From Colius striatus (Eukaryota > Chordata > Aves > Coliiformes > Coliidae): DNA of 64,000 bases. The position numbers and the translations under genes were made by a program. The notes under the pieces are model-generated. The model was not told the origin of the DNA and made no database searches. It worked only from the letters and a program-made list of their open reading frames with translations. Shown one piece after another: positions 46,808 through 60,319 of this stretch. The stretch is from assembly GCF_028858725.1 (NCBI RefSeq), contig NC_084776.1, forward strand, positions 3,720,001 to 3,784,000. The letters are read 5' to 3'. How positions within the stretch are numbered: the first letter of the stretch is position 1; every line of letters begins with the position of its first letter.

Positions 46808-46846
46808 GGTGGCGATCCGGAGCGGGACGCCGGCAATTCGGATTGA
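46799..46846 (+). CDS. Upstream ORF in the BPTF 5' leader, 15 codons
   Basis: MAAGGDPERDAGNSD then TGA, 168 bp before the BPTF start. The ATG context AAGATGG has the favourable +4 G and a purine (A) at -3. It could lower BPTF translation if transcripts start upstream of 46799. The peptide itself need not have a function. Confidence 0.45.
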   Translation: MAAGGDPERDAGNSD

Positions 46847-46976
46847 GCCCTCGGCCCTCACAGCTCGGCGGCCCCCCCTCCCCGGCCCGGATCCCTCGCA
46901 GGGGGGGGAGCCTCCCCGTAGCCGCCTGTCCGGGACTCCGAGCGCCCTCCCGAGCCTTCCTTCCCCCCCTTCCCTT

Positions 46977-46992
46977 CCCCCCCCCCCCCCCC
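46977..46992 (+). repeat. Homopolymer run of 16 C in the BPTF leader
   Basis: Sixteen consecutive C just upstream of the BPTF start codon, in a C-rich leader. The opposite strand could form a G-quadruplex. Such runs are often miscounted in sequencing, so the length is uncertain. Confidence 0.8.
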
Positions 46993-47014
46993 ACCCCTCG
47001 GCCAGCGCCCAGAG

Positions 47015-47657
47015 ATGCGGGGCCGGCGAGGCAGGCCGCCCAAGCAGCAGCAGCCGGCGGCGGCCACCGCTCAGGCGAGCTCCCCGGCTCCGCCCGCCCC
47101 GGCGGGCCCCATCGGGGGGCTGAGGTCCCGCCAGCGGGGCAGCAGCCGCGGCAGGTGGGCGGCCTCGGCCCAGGCGGAGACGGCGGGGCCCAAGCAGAAG
47201 GGAGCCGCGGCTGCCCAGGCCTCTTCCCCCGCCGCCGCCTCCCCCAGGGGGGGCAGCAAGAGGAAGGGAGGCAGCGGCGGCAGCAGCACCCCTGGTGGGG
47301 GAGGCAGCAGCGGTAAGGGTAGGGGCAGGGCTGGGGCTGGAGGAGCAGGGGGAGGAGGCGGAGGAGGCAGCTGCAACAGCCAAGGCAGGGCTGCCTCGTC
47401 CAGGAGGAGCATCAGCAAAGTGGTGTACGATGATCATGAGAGCGAAGAGGAGGAGGAGGAGAGCATGGTGTCCGAGGAGGAAGAGGAGGGAGACCCCGAG
47501 GATAACCAGGACTCCGAGGAGGAGGAGGAGGAGGAGATAATGGAGGAGGAGGACGACGACGACTCTGACTACCCTGAAGAGATGGAGGATGAAGACGATG
47601 CCAGTTATTGCACTGAGAGCAGCTTCAGGAGCCACAGCACCTACAGCAGCACCCCAG
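47015..47657 (+). CDS. BPTF: BPTF exon 1 (residues 1-214)
   Basis: 643 coding bases starting MRGRRGRPPK and ending SFRSHSTYSSTP plus one base; the donor is GTAGAG. The RGRPP motif is an AT-hook core. Residues about 11-130 are Gln/Ala/Pro/Gly/Ser-rich and differ from mammals in composition and length. From SKVVYDDHESEEE onward the acidic tract is conserved in character; it is built mostly from GAG and GAC codons, which makes it prone to length change. Strand and frame are certain because exon 2 joins in frame. Confidence 0.96.
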
Positions 47658-50600
47658 GTAGAGAGTCAGTGGGATGAACTAAAACAAGTCGAGGGCACCC
47701 CACATGCTCCCTCTAGGTTTGCAAATACAGTTTGCATTCTTCTTCCCATGCGTGCACGTAAGGGATGCCTGCAAGCACTCACAGGCAGAGAGGGGTATGC
47801 AAATTAACGACTGGCAACCCCACGGATGCAGGGAACATTAGAAGATGCTTACAAACACATGCAGCGGGAGGAGGGAGGGCAGTACATGCTGTAACGAGGG
47901 GATGCTTTGCAAAGATGCATGGAGATTCTAGTGACTGCAGAAATGCATGATACACCAGAACGTGTTGCAAACGATGTCAAAAGTGATTGGAGCGTTCACT
48001 TAATATTTAAAAACAAGGGAAGGGAGATGTATGCCTTGCAGAGAGCTCCTTTCAGATACACACAGGAAAGGATGTCTTGTGCTTGCAAATATAACTTGAT
48101 GTTAAAAGGAAAGGAAGCACATGCCACTCGAAGTGGCTTAAAAAAAAAACCCCAACCATCAACGCTGGGATATTTTCAGGCTCTTGAAATCAGAGGTATA
48201 GCTGGATGCAGGATTCACTGGCTTTAAGACAAAACTAGCTTTCCAAGGAGGGAAATAAGGTGCATTGTTCAAAATGGAGATTGCATTGTTATAGTTTGGG
48301 TAAAAATGCACAGGGCCTCGTTGCAAGGGTGTAAACCTAGTTTTAGTTAAACATAAAGATTAAAAAGGTGGAGGTTGAGTCAGAAGTCTTAGTTTTAAAT
48401 ATTGCATTTATCTTAAGATATGGCAAGCTTTAAAACTCATGTTGGGGTTAAAACTCATTAAATGTCATTGTGATTATTTTAATTTCTAGGCCTGCACTTC
48501 TGTTTATCCCTGATTAGTTCATCAACCATGTGGGTTTTAAAACCTCAAAGATTCTTTTGTCGAAATTTAAACACTTTGGATTAATTTGAAGTCGTTTCAG
48601 AATGGAGTTCAAGTTTAGGATAATTTATTTTTGTTTTAAAGTCTCTGAAGCAGGAGAGTAGTTAAACTTTGGGCTAACCTGGGAGTGTTTCTGAGTTAGG
48701 CTGCAGGCTAACAGGCTCCTGTTGGACAAGTGTTTGGCCAGTTTGGAATTGGGGAAGAACAGGTTGTTGGCGTAAATGCACTGCATTTTAATTTAAAAAG
48801 GAGTGTAGTTTGGAGTAGTTAGATGATGACTCTTTATTTAAAAGGGGGGAAGTACCAGCTACTAAATGAGTCATTTGGTTTTATTTTGATGACTTAATAG
48901 TATCAGGTCATTCTCTGACTTCATAATGGTCCTTTAGAAAACTCTCTGTGTCATTTTTAATATGTATTCATATGCTCAGGAACATAAGTTGATACATTAC
49001 TAAATTCATTTAATTTAGAGATATGTTTTTTTTAAGGTGTTAGTTTGCCTGTTGCAGGGATGTCCTGTAATCAAGCTGAAATTTTTGAATATTACTTGAA
49101 AGATTGAGTTCTGGCTTCACTGGAGGAAAGACCTCTAAAGTACTCTCTTGACTTTTAACTCTTCATTTTCTGCTCAGTTGTGGCAACTTCAATTTTTATC
49201 ACTTTTTTGGTGGGCAGGTACTTGTGTCAGGGAAATAATATTTTGATGATTTTAGTTGTGTAGGTCAGGAAAACATTTTTCACACGCGCATCCAGGTTGA
49301 AAATGAGTTCTGCAGAGTATGGAGATGTACTTGATTGTTTTGGCAATAACAAGATGCCGCTGTGTGCCTCGTCGTGCAAGCGTAGACAGGTTTTATGTGG
49401 TGTTTAGGTGTATCAGAAACCATTTTGATAATTTAGATGTTTATTTCTCATTTGATCAGGGTAACATGAGTTAACTTGAAGATAAGTTTCAGTGTAAATG
49501 TTGTAGTCCTTACTGGTTTGGTTATCTCTTTTTGTTTGTTTAAATATTGAGTGTTTGATAGTTTAAACATTTGTGTTGTTTTGGCAATTTACTGGCAGTT
49601 CTCATTTGTTCAGAATTTGCCTAAAGGTCTCCCTCCCTCTCTCCCAGATACGCTGTTGCCTGTCTGCAAAGAAAAGTACAAACTTTTAATTTGTTCAGCT
49701 CAGTCTGCTGAACAAATATCTACATTGTGGGCTCTGCTACACAGTGATGGCACTCATTGAAATCTGTCTTACCATCATGCAGGAAGAGATACTTGACGTT
49801 AGAACAGCATTAACAGGCAAGGAGAAGTTTCAGCCTAACCCTAGGTGTTTCTTTATCTGACAGCAGCCAGTGGAGAGAGGAGGGTTAAGAGTAGAGCAAG
49901 TATCCAGTGAAGTCTTCAGAGATGCTTGGTGGGCTCCAGTGCCCTTTGACTCAAGTGCATGCTGAGCCAGAATGGGTCTTGAGCTATGTTAGAGACTTTT
50001 TTTTTTTTATCTTTCATATATTTGCCTTCAAACTGGAGAAACTAGTGACAAAGTCCCTGTGGTTAACGAGAGAGCTTGAAGGAGTGTCTCCTGTGTTGTT
50101 TTAAGCTGGCCCCTGGCAGGATTGTGTGGTGCACCATAGGTTTTTTCTACTAGATGATGAACAATTGTTCTCTCCTGGTCTTCCCTCAGTGATGTACAGC
50201 CTGCATTACTGTCACTTTCACCATGTGGACTTGGGGGCTGAAGAGATTATTTTTTTTGAGAGCTGGGTCTTGAAAAATTGCAATCCCAATCAAACTTCCT
50301 TACCAACCAGAATCTGATGCATAAATCACAGCCCCTAAATGTGTGACAGACTTTTTACAGCTTTTTCAACCTTATGTTGAACAATTAATTTAAAGATCAC
50401 AGTGCAGTGTCTCTGGCCAAGAAAGGCTCATTTTTTCTTCTCTGCTGAGGCAGAACTTGAATGTGGGAGTAGTATTTTACTCTATTATTCAAGTATTTAA
50501 AGAAGCAAAGTCTTAGGAATAGTAAAATGTCTTTGATATCACACTTAAAGGTGTTCATCATTGCTTTTTCCTCTGCTGGTCAGACTTTTGGTAGCAGGAT

Positions 50601-53600
50601 TGTGTGTGAGCAGTGTCCCTTCTCTCTTACCCATTTCTACCCTCAGAAGGTGGATGTATTTTTAGGATAAGTATCATATACATATTGTATCATGAAACCT
50701 TTTTGCCAGTACTTGTCCTCTCTAAGTTCTACTTTAGACTTGTCACATTTGCATTACAGATAACAAATATTCTTTGTATGTTGCAGAATTTCAAACCAAA
50801 GGTTGAATCAAGATGCCTACAAGTCGTACTTTTTTTTCTGTTTCTTGTTTTTTTGTCTATCAAGAACTTTGAAAACTGGCTTTAGGAAGAGCTATACATC
50901 TAGATTTTAGCTGAGATAATAATCATCAGTCTATCTGACAAGCAAATGCACAACAGGGGAGTTGTGAGCCAAAATATTTGTCTTAAAATACATTAAATCA
51001 GATTTTGGTAGTTTGGGAGCAGTGGTCGAGCATCACTTCTTTTAACCATATAAATTGTTTCTCATTGGTGATGTAAATGGAAAGGTGCAGTATTTTGTGT
51101 GTGTAGTAGTTTTAAATCTTCACATGTTTTCATGCTCTAAAAGAATTGTTTAAGTGGAGACACTGAGATATGACAATAAGATATGCAGCCTCTTTTGTGT
51201 GTCATGTGAGAAGATTTGCCAGCCTCCCAAACACCTTACCTAAGGTACCCTGTTCTATAAATCTGGCATGCTCTTATTGTGCTGTTTAGTAATGTGAATT
51301 TGTTGTTCAGAGGAACTACCATTTGTTTATCATGCCAGAAAAATATAGAAGGCAAGTCCCAGCAAAAAAAATCATGTAAAAGGCCAAAGGAGTAAATCTG
51401 TGTCTGGTTCAGTTGTATTGACATGCAAATGTGCAGTTTATCTGAAGAGAGCATTGGTTACTTTGGTCATCTTTCTAGGAAGCTCTGTGCAGCAAATACC
51501 TTACTGTTATCAAAGTATGTTTGTTTTAAAAGGGAGAATAATTTTGGAACTACAGATAAGTTTACTGTGCAAACTTTTTTTGTAGTGAAACTCCATAACA
51601 GAACACTATATTACATGGAACTGGTGTAAGGTGAATAAGTGTGGGGTTTAGTCTATTGGGGCTGTCTCTCAGAGCTCACTAGCTTCTGCAATTGGTTACA
51701 GTTTATCTGGAGTGTGTCCAAACCATGAAATTGTCTGTCAGAATGTTCTTGAAAATTGTTGGTGATGCTTTATTTTTTCTTGGGTTCTAGGCTCAAAAGG
51801 GCTGTTACTCTGAGCACTTCTCAGACTGACCAGTGTGTGGTGTCTCATGTGCTACTTACCTTGCATTAGTTATCCAAATGTTAAAATGATGCCTTAGAAT
51901 ACAGGGAGTTTCTGTTCCTGGCTCCTGCTGAGAGTGTACTGATGGCCCTAAGGTTGAGTGAGAGTAAAATCAGTAGAGAGCCCTAGTTTGATTTACAAGT
52001 GTATTGACAGGTGTAAAAACTGAAACAATTAAACAGCTAAAGTTGTTAAGTTCTAAAACAGTTTTTAAAGAACATACAGTTGTTTTTTTTGCACAAGCTG
52101 AGGCAGTAGTTAAGCCTAACTTAGGAGCCCAAGCTGAGAATTTCTGTGACATCAATGCCCTTGGGAAGGTGCTTCCATGATCTAGTCTAGTAGCAGGTTG
52201 ATTTTTTGTTTGTGCTTCAATTTTCAAAGCTTTTGTGGTGCTTGGAATGTCTCTTTTTAAATGTTGGTTTAGATTTTAAGTTTAATCTGGTTTGTGGTTG
52301 GGTTTTATTCTTTTTCCAGACAGAATAAATCAATTTGGGTGAGGTATGATGACTGCAGAGCAGTATTCAAATTGTTGCTACACTTAGAAGTATTTACAAA
52401 TGCATCTTATTCCAGAAATTGTTTCTGGAGAGATTGTTTGACTTGTGAATATTAGAAATATGTTGATTTGTCACGTTGTCGTTTTTTAAAAGGGAAAAAA
52501 AGTGTTTTGTTGAAGTCAAAGCCTTCAATTTTGGCCCATCCCAAGAGAAATAATTAGGTTTTTCTATTTTGGGGCTGATTTTCATAATGTATTCTTATGT
52601 TAAACTGATTCATTTTACTGCTTTTTGTCTTTGGTGTAAGCTGAGCAAATATTCTCCCAAGAGGCTGACTTTTAATTAAGGAACCAGTTTGGATATTGCT
52701 GTGACAAACATGTGGCTATATCCAGTTTATGCATTCTGATGGGGAAAAGGAAAAACACAAAAAGTGTTTTTTTGAACACTTGTTCAAACTTGTGTGCTGC
52801 TGGACGTTTTCAATTGGAACTTGCCTGGTGCAGAGTAGTAATATGAGAAAGCAAGTGTCTGATTCTTATATATTTATTAAAAGCAAGCAACAATAGGACA
52901 GTCTTAGTGTGTTTAGGAGGGTAGTTGAAAGCCAAAATTTCCAGGAAGAAGGAGAAGGTAGGAGAGGGCATCTTCTCTAAGGAGTGCTTGTGCTTCCAGG
53001 ACATCACGTAACTGCCAGTTGGTCTTTGTGTTGAGAAGTTTCTGTAGTGACTCATGATATGGAAAACAAAACCAACCCAGTTCTATTTTACTGAAGATGG
53101 ATTTTATCTAAGAGTAGTGTAGTTTGACTTGACTTGTGGAACTTGAAGGCAAAAATTAATCTCTTTTTGCAGACATATTCCCAGTGTTTTCACTTGCAGA
53201 GGTCAGTTTTGTGGAGTGTACCTGTGGAAGAGTTGCTCTGTATTTTTTCTCCTCTCCTGTAACAGATTACTGCAGTATCTGAAAGTCATTGATCTGTCTT
53301 TTCTCTCATTACCAAATTTATCCTCCCCACTGCAGCTCTAAGCTGGAGTCTTAATGCTGAGAAATTATGAAGAAGAGAAAGATTTTAGAGAAGAGAGGTC
53401 GGTTGTGAGCTTCCTAATCAAGAAATGCTGGAACCAGTGTTTATTTTTTAGGTCATACCAGTGCAACTACCCCTCTGTCCCTGTTTAAACAAGACAGTGA
53501 TTCTCTTCATCCACCTGTCCATTACTTGAAATATGGTGGTCTGAAAGGCTGTGTTTACTGGTACTGTACATCTGGAGTGAGGGGATATGTAACGTGAGAC

Positions 53601-56600
53601 AAGGCAAAACTGGATTTGTTCATTTTTGTCAGGCTACATGTGCGTGATAATTGGAATATCACTGCAGCACAAAGATCATGGAAGCCAGGCTTAGTCATGG
53701 TACAACCTTTCTGTTTCCTGGACACTGATGTAAATAGTTAATTCGGATCCTTTGTTTTAAAACTGTCTACATAAACCAGAAGATATGTTAAAGATGATTA
53801 AAGTATTTTCAAGTTACGTGTCCTCCCATGGTAAACAGTTAAAGAATAGATGGAACTTTCTTTGTTCAGTCTGTGAATGAAAATGGAGACAAGCTTTTTG
53901 GTCCTTCGAACTCCAGTGTATTTCTACCTTTTGCCAGGGTCAGCATTTCAACCAAATAGGTTGAATAGATGTTTTTTTTTTTTAAAAAGCAAGGATTTGG
54001 TTTTTTCAAGTGCTTCGATAAATTCTCATTTTGGGTGCTCAGCCTGTTACTTCAATAACTTCATTTTATTTCAAATGTCATTAGTATGTTTGCTTAAATA
54101 TTTGTAATATAAATTCTTTTAATAGATTAGTGTAGACTATAATTATCAATATCTATAATTAAATGTGCCATGTGAATAAAATTGTTTACTCTTTAATCTT
54201 AATTACAGGCAGCTCTTCAACTAGAGAATTCAAAATAGGGAGAGGCAACCATTGCAGACTACTTCATCACTTTTGGAGACAACTAGTGAAGGAATGCAAT
54301 TTTAAAGAAGCTTATGCTAGATAGAAGTGTAATGCTGAGACATGCAAGATGCTCTGGACCTGTAAATAGTCCAGTGGTTGCAGCAGGAGGCTACTGACAG
54401 ATCCATTTTTCCTTCCAAATAAAGCTATGGAATTCCAATGACACAGAGTGGACATTGTCTCTCTTTGTACTGGCTCAGACTTGAAGGTGGAATTTGATTC
54501 AGGGATTTGGTTAATATGCAGAAATGGCTGTAGAAGTATACAGTTTACACGTACTAAAACTTGAGTCCATTTTGGGAAACATCAATGTGAGTAAAATGAC
54601 TTACTTTAATTGCAAGTATTTACATCTAGAGTCAGTTTGAAGTCTAGTCAGTCAGGCAGTGGTGGTGCTTAAAGAAGCAGCTCCTGCTACTACACCTGCC
54701 CTGGAATCCTCTTGATGTTTGTTTTAAACAAAGTAGTACATACTGCATTTTCTAGTTGAAAAAAACCTGCTGTTAAAAGAAGAGATTTTGACAAATGGAA
54801 GATTACTCAGGGCAAATCGTAAAAATCATTTATCCCAAGTTGTTTATGCCAAAATAAATTGAAAAATGTGAATGGCAGCAGGAGGTGTAGTAATACACAG
54901 TTAAGAGAAAGAGAGCAACAGTGTAATTCTGTTGACTACTCAGTCAATGAGTTGACTACCCATTGCAATGCATTTTTATGCTGTTTCTCTTCTAGATATG
55001 ATTTTACATACATATAATGTCATGCATCTACATGGTGTCTTGAAAATGTGTTTGTTATTATGTAATCATCAGTAGTATAGACCGTACAAGCTTGCACTCA
55101 TTTAAATTGAGGTCATTAAGTTCATTATTTTTAAATCAATTTTGTTAAATTTCAATTAAAACTGTTTCTCACAGGTAGTATTCAAAACTCCTTGTGGAGG
55201 GCAAAAGCCATGAATGACAACAAGTAGAAAACCCCTGTTGTCAAACCCTAAAATCTTTAATGAAAAGTAAACTAAATAAATAAAACATACAAATGTTTAG
55301 AGAGACCGAAGAGTTGTTTTGGTTTTGTTTGAGGGTTTTTGTGTGTGTGTGTCTGCCAGTGAATATCCAATTCAAGCATTGGACAATATGGAAAAGAGAA
55401 GATCTTCCTTGCAAGTGAAGAGCCTGAGAAGCTGGGTATGCGTATTGTAGGAGAAAGTTTTTCAGACTCTGATGGATTGTTTTTCATGTGTGTGAAAAGA
55501 ACAGTTGGGTAAACGTGAACTGTGATCTTCAAAAACCTTCACAGAAGCTGAAACTGCTTCTAAGTAGTGTGAGCTGTATGGGATGTCAGCACACTGCAGC
55601 TAATTAGCAATCAAAATTACCAGAATCACAAACAGGAGTTCAAAACCACTTTTTTTTTCAGCTGTCTGAGCTAGTGGCAAGGGAGAGAGTTGTCCACCCA
55701 ACCAGCAGGAGACAAGCATTTTAGCTCAAAAGAGAATGTAGCACTTTGACGTCATTATATCATATTCCATTGGCCTATACTTTTAAGTTCAACGGCCACA
55801 TAGAGTGCCTCAAGGTTAATGAGGGCCTCAGCAGAGAATGTCCATGCTTTTCACTGGAGGTTGGACTGCTTGGGTTTGTTGGTTTGGGATTTTTTGTTGG
55901 GTTTTGGTTTTAAAGCTCTCCGGTGTGTTTATTGAGATTGCAACTGAGGCATCAAATAGTTATATGTTATAAGCACAAGCTGAAATATTTGAGTTTCTAT
56001 GTCACACTTTGTCATTCTTTTTTTGACTTAAAGTTCTGTTCAACTCAGCAAATACCAATGACAAATTGCAAGTGAAATTGCAAAGAAAAAAGCCCCAAAC
56101 AGAGAGAGATTTGCAATACTGTGACACCAAGCCAAATGAGAAATCTATGTCTGGGTACCATCTCCTTATAAAATATTCAGCATTAGTTAGTATTTTCATC
56201 TTTAGCTGTGGAAGTGAGGTTATATACAGTGCAGAATTGTTCAAAGCAGCTTGATGTCTGAGAAGAGAGGTTATTTGAACTCTTGAGATGTAGTGTGTGA
56301 TTTTTGCAGTATGAATTGTGAGTGTTGGGTGGGATGGAAGAGTAACTGTGCTGATAACACTAAGCAGTGGGCAAGCAAAACGTGTTCAGTAATGCAGTAT
56401 CATTTTCCTTATTGTCTAAGCTGTTTGTCTTACAATTACTTGAGATATTTCTGTGCTTCATACCAAAACAAACCGTGAATTTGTTTGTGTAGAAGATGAA
56501 GAGTGGTGTGAATAATACAACCACACAGTGCAATTCGTTATTATGGCACCGTGACGTACTTTGTGTCTGGGTGACACATTTATTCTAGACCTCTCTTTGT

Positions 56601-59600
56601 AGCCATGTGCTTTCTTGGTAAGAGCTTAAGTTAGAGAACTTCTTGAGCTTTTCCAGTAAATGTTAGACATGCCTTGTTTTAAGGTTCTTTTATTTTGCTT
56701 CTCGTGTCCATTTGGTGTAACAAATATATCAGTATTTATCTCTCGTGAAAGAGACATCAACAGAGATGTTACATGGGGAGTCTGCTGGGGGTTTTTTTCA
56801 ATTAAAGAGAAAAACAATGCATAAGACAATTACAATTTTGTTTTCAGAGTAGAAAAATCTCCAGAAATTATAGGACATAAGGAGACTTTGCTTTTTTTCA
56901 GCAGAATTCCTCATTCTAGTTTTATTTTTGCCTGAAATGAATGGGAGCGGTTTGTTACTCCTGATTAATTTAGGTAAAACAGGGTTATAATTCTTGATAC
57001 TTTCCTGAAGGACTGATTATTATATGGCTTTACTTTGTGACAGGCACATTTTCCTGCTACCCTTGCAACCACTGAAAAGAATCCTAGTTCACAGCTCTGC
57101 CATGTTTTTGGGATATTTGGCCTTTGTGAAGGCCATTAGTGATTTCAGAATGTCTGTCCTGCATTGTTGTTGCCTTACATGCCCACCTGCTAGGACTGAC
57201 TGATCCTACACTGTCCTCTAATGTAGAAGGAAGCTTCAGACCCTGAAGTAATTTAATCTGTGAGTGTATGTATGTGTGTGTTTTGCTTTGGCATCTTTTC
57301 ATTAAACCAGCTCTGGTTTACACATATATGATTTTTGGACTGTGATGTTAGAAAAGTTGGGTTTAATCTGGGTATTGCTGTAAGAGTGCTTGTTTTGTGC
57401 CTGCCTATGAAACTCCTGTGTCTTTGTGTGTTCCCATGATTGAACATTTTCCACTGGTTTGTGCAGAAGCCTGTTGGAAGGCAGTCCTACAAGCATTCTT
57501 TCATTTTCCACGGTCAGAACTCAACTAAACTTGGTAATCTATTTTTATACGCAGATGATGTTGACCCATTACTTCTGTAATGGAAACATCTGGCAGTTCA
57601 TCCTCTGTATTGTTTCAATGTGTCTAATTTGCAGAAGATTTTATTCCTTTAAGTGTGAGAGAGAGAACTGTGTCTGGTGTTACCTTGTCATACGAGCTCA
57701 AAGACTGATTTCTATTTCTTCTGGAATCATGTGGCAAACTCTTATCATGCATCAACATTTTCTTAAAGTTAGCTTTATTCTTTGGTAACTTTTTTCTCCT
57801 TTTCAGTGTATTTAAGTGTTAATGATGGTGTGTTCTCAGATTCACCAGGATCTGTCTTTGGGTATCTGCCTGTCCCCACCACCTCTCTCCCTCACTAGTT
57901 TTATTTCCTTTATTTATGGGAGTAGCGGAGGGAGTAGGGTGCTTGAACAATTGCCACAGAGAACCATTTCCTCTTAATGGTAACATCCAAGATGAATGGA
58001 ACTTACTTTATCTCATAATATTTCTGAACCAGCTGAGGGAAGTGGAGTGTTGATGTCTGTTACACACAGAGTTGGATCAAATAATTATTAATGTGTAGTT
58101 TAAAATTTCAGAGTAGTGGTTGTGTCACTCTTCAATCTCAGATCACACAGTGTGTGATATATGTCACTTTTAATTCAAGTGCACATACAAAATTGCTCTT
58201 ATGGGCAGCTTAATTTTTCATTTGTGTTTTCTCTGTGAGTAAAATGCCTCCTACTGGGAAATTTAGGTTTTACCAGAATCTTAGAGGACTTAAAACAGTT
58301 TCCATCTCAGTTCTTGGTTTTAAACCAATGGGATGATTTCATGATTAGTTTGTGAGATTGTCTAAACTTGATTTAAGTTTTGGGGTTTATTTAAACAAAA
58401 TAAGCAGATCTGATCTAGGTGAATCTGCTTCTGCAGGGGGGTTGGACTAGGTGATCTCTAAAGGCCCCTTCCAACCCCTACCATTCTATGATTCTACGAT
58501 GCATGTGTCCTAATGCTTTAACAGAATAGTTGTATGTAGCCTGGACACTTTTGTTCTTTTGGGAGAAGATTGAAATATTTAATCTCTCTGGTAGTCCCAT
58601 GTACAGAAACTTTCATCTTTTTCCTCATGTCTTTTTCTTTCTGCTTGGCATCGAGGATAGTGGAATTAAAGGGGAGACCGTGTAGCATCCAAGACTGGAT
58701 TAATTATGCTGAGTGTCTTTTAGGTAGTGAAACATCCCTTCAGATTAGCTTTTAGGGTTAGGCCTTGTCATTCCATAATTCTACCTCCTCATCCTGTAGA
58801 TGAATTCTCTCCTTTTATTGAAGCATGGGGGTGTGGTTGGGTTTTTTGTTTGTTTTGGAAAATTTGGGAGTTCCTGAAGTATTTTCATAAAACATCCCAT
58901 TTAACTTTTTGTCCTATCCAGCAGAAATATTGTAGTTTAAACTGTGGTCAGCAATTTAGACTTTCCTATTTATAGCAATTTGACTTAAGTTGATGTTGTA
59001 AGTCATGTGCTTGAAATGATGCTTCCTATATACTATCACTGGATAGGAGAGTAGCTTACAATATTTTAATCAAAAATACCTGTTGTTTGAAGCTTGATAC
59101 TTCATGTTACAAGTTGAAATTCCAAGGAGGAATGATAAACTAACCTTACTGAATGCAAATCAGAAAAATGTCTAAGTTAGTATTGTGGCTGAGAGGAATG
59201 TCTGTTTAGCTACGACTAAAACTCTCCATGTCATTTCAAAGCCAGTAGATGTGTATTATATGGGGAATGAACCTGCTCTAAGTGTCTAAAGCAAAACTTC
59301 AGGCACCTTGTGTGTTTTGTTTTCATATTGCTTAATTACTGATAGGATTACACTGATGTGATCATTCAGCTAATAACTGTGAAGATGGGAATCCTTGATT
59401 TCCATCGTTTAGGAAGTTTGACATGGTCATTGATGATAGATGCTAAACGTGTTGATGTGTGAATGGCGAGATTCTTACTGTTGTTTTTTATTCCAGGTAG
59501 GAGAAGACAAAGAGTGCATCGTCCTCGTTCTCCAATATTGGAAGAGAAAGATATCCCACCCTTGGAGTTTCCTAAATCCTCAGAGGACTTAATGGTGCCT

Positions 59601-60319
59601 AGTGAGCATATAATGAATGTTATTGCCATCTATGAGGTACTAAGGAACTTTGGCACTGTTTTACGCCTCTCTCCTTTTCGTTTTGAGGACTTCTGTGCTG
59701 CTCTGGTAAGTCAAGAGCAATGCACACTTATGGCAGAGATGCATATAGTGCTTTTAAAAGCAGTTTTGCGTGAAGAAGACACTTCAAATACTACCTTTGG
59801 ACCTGCTGACCTCAAAGATAGCGTTAATTCCACTTTATATTTCATAGATGGAATGACGTGGCCAGAGGTTCTGCGGGTATATTGTGAGAGTGACAAGGAA
59901 TACCATCATGTTCTTCCTTACCAAGAGACAGAGGACTATCCTTATGGACCAGTAGAGAATAAAATCAAAGTTCTGCAGTTCTTAGTGGATCAGTTTCTTA
60001 CAACAAACATTGCACGTGAAGAGTTAATGTCAGAAGGTGTTATTCAGTATGATGATCATTGTAGGGTTTGTCACAAACTTGGGGATTTGCTTTGCTGTGA
60101 AACTTGTTCAGCTGTGTACCATTTGGAGTGTGTGAAACCACCTCTTGAAGAGGTACCAGAAGATGAATGGCAGTGTGAGGTCTGCGTAGCACATAAGGTG
60201 CCTGGAGTAACTGACTGTGTTGCTGAAATCCAAAAAAATAAACCGTACATTCGACATGAACCTATTGGATATGACAGACACAGACGAAAATACTGGTTCC
60301 TGAACAGGAGAATCATCAT
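47015..60319 (+). CDS. BPTF: BPTF (NURF301) bromodomain PHD finger transcription factor, N-terminal part
   Basis: Gene-level entry. Exon 1 (47015-47657) and exon 2 (59497-60319) together encode 488 residues plus two bases; the gene continues beyond the window. BPTF is the largest subunit of the ISWI-type NURF complex in the nucleus. Visible in order: AT-hook-like RGRRGRPPK (residues 2-10), an Ala/Gly/Ser-rich low-complexity segment, an acidic tract (about 134-199), a DDT domain (about 250-310) and a first PHD finger (403-444). The C-terminal H3K4me3-reading PHD and the bromodomain lie outside. The start is the ATG at 47015, matching the mammalian MRGRRGRPPK start. Promoter motifs are given separately. 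Confidence 0.97.
47658..59496. other. BPTF: BPTF intron 1
   Basis: An 11.8-kb intron, AT-rich and repeat-poor, with one CR1 tail (58409-58501). Open frames of 60-109 codons show no recognisable family. I saw no exon or RNA gene. Confidence 0.75.
58409..58501 (+). mobile_element. CR1 LINE tail in BPTF intron 1
   Basis: 'tgatctaggtgaatctgcttc', then GCAGGGGGGTTGGACTAGGT, 'gatctctaaaggccccttccaacc' and the tail 'attctatgattctacgat'. It is well preserved, hence probably younger than the other copies here. Confidence 0.92.
59497..60319 (+). CDS. BPTF: BPTF exon 2 (DDT domain and first PHD finger)
   Basis: 823 nt, acceptor TTATTCCAG, donor AT|GTAAGT. It starts GRRRQRVHRPRSPILEEKDI. The DDT domain (about residues 250-310) includes NVIAIYEVLRNFGTVLRLSP and FEDFCAALVSQEQ; in this family it contacts the ISWI ATPase. 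The PHD zinc ligands are all present as C4HC3: C403, C406, C415, C418, H423, C426, C441, C444. It ends with RHRRKYWFLNRRII. The sequence is nearly identical to the mammalian one, indicating strong constraint. Confidence 0.98.

Larger units (their letters stand above)
46240..47660 (+). promoter_or_regulatory. BPTF: BPTF CpG-island promoter and leader
   Basis: Very CpG-rich sequence running from about 46240 through exon 1. It contains a CTCF-type motif (46681-46694), an E-box TCACGTGA (46715-46722), two YY1-type ATGGC motifs (about 46661 and 46797), and a run of 16 C (46977-46992). There is no TATA box. The transcription start cannot be placed from sequence alone. Confidence 0.85.

Noticed and set aside
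45749-46994. 264- and 316-codon minus-strand open frames upstream of BPTF
   Set aside because: GC-driven open frames in the CpG island; no recognisable domain or conservation signal.
46760-47635. 291-codon minus-strand open frame opposite BPTF exon 1
   Set aside because: Shadow of the Glu/Gly-rich exon; Leu-rich because GAG reads CTC in reverse.
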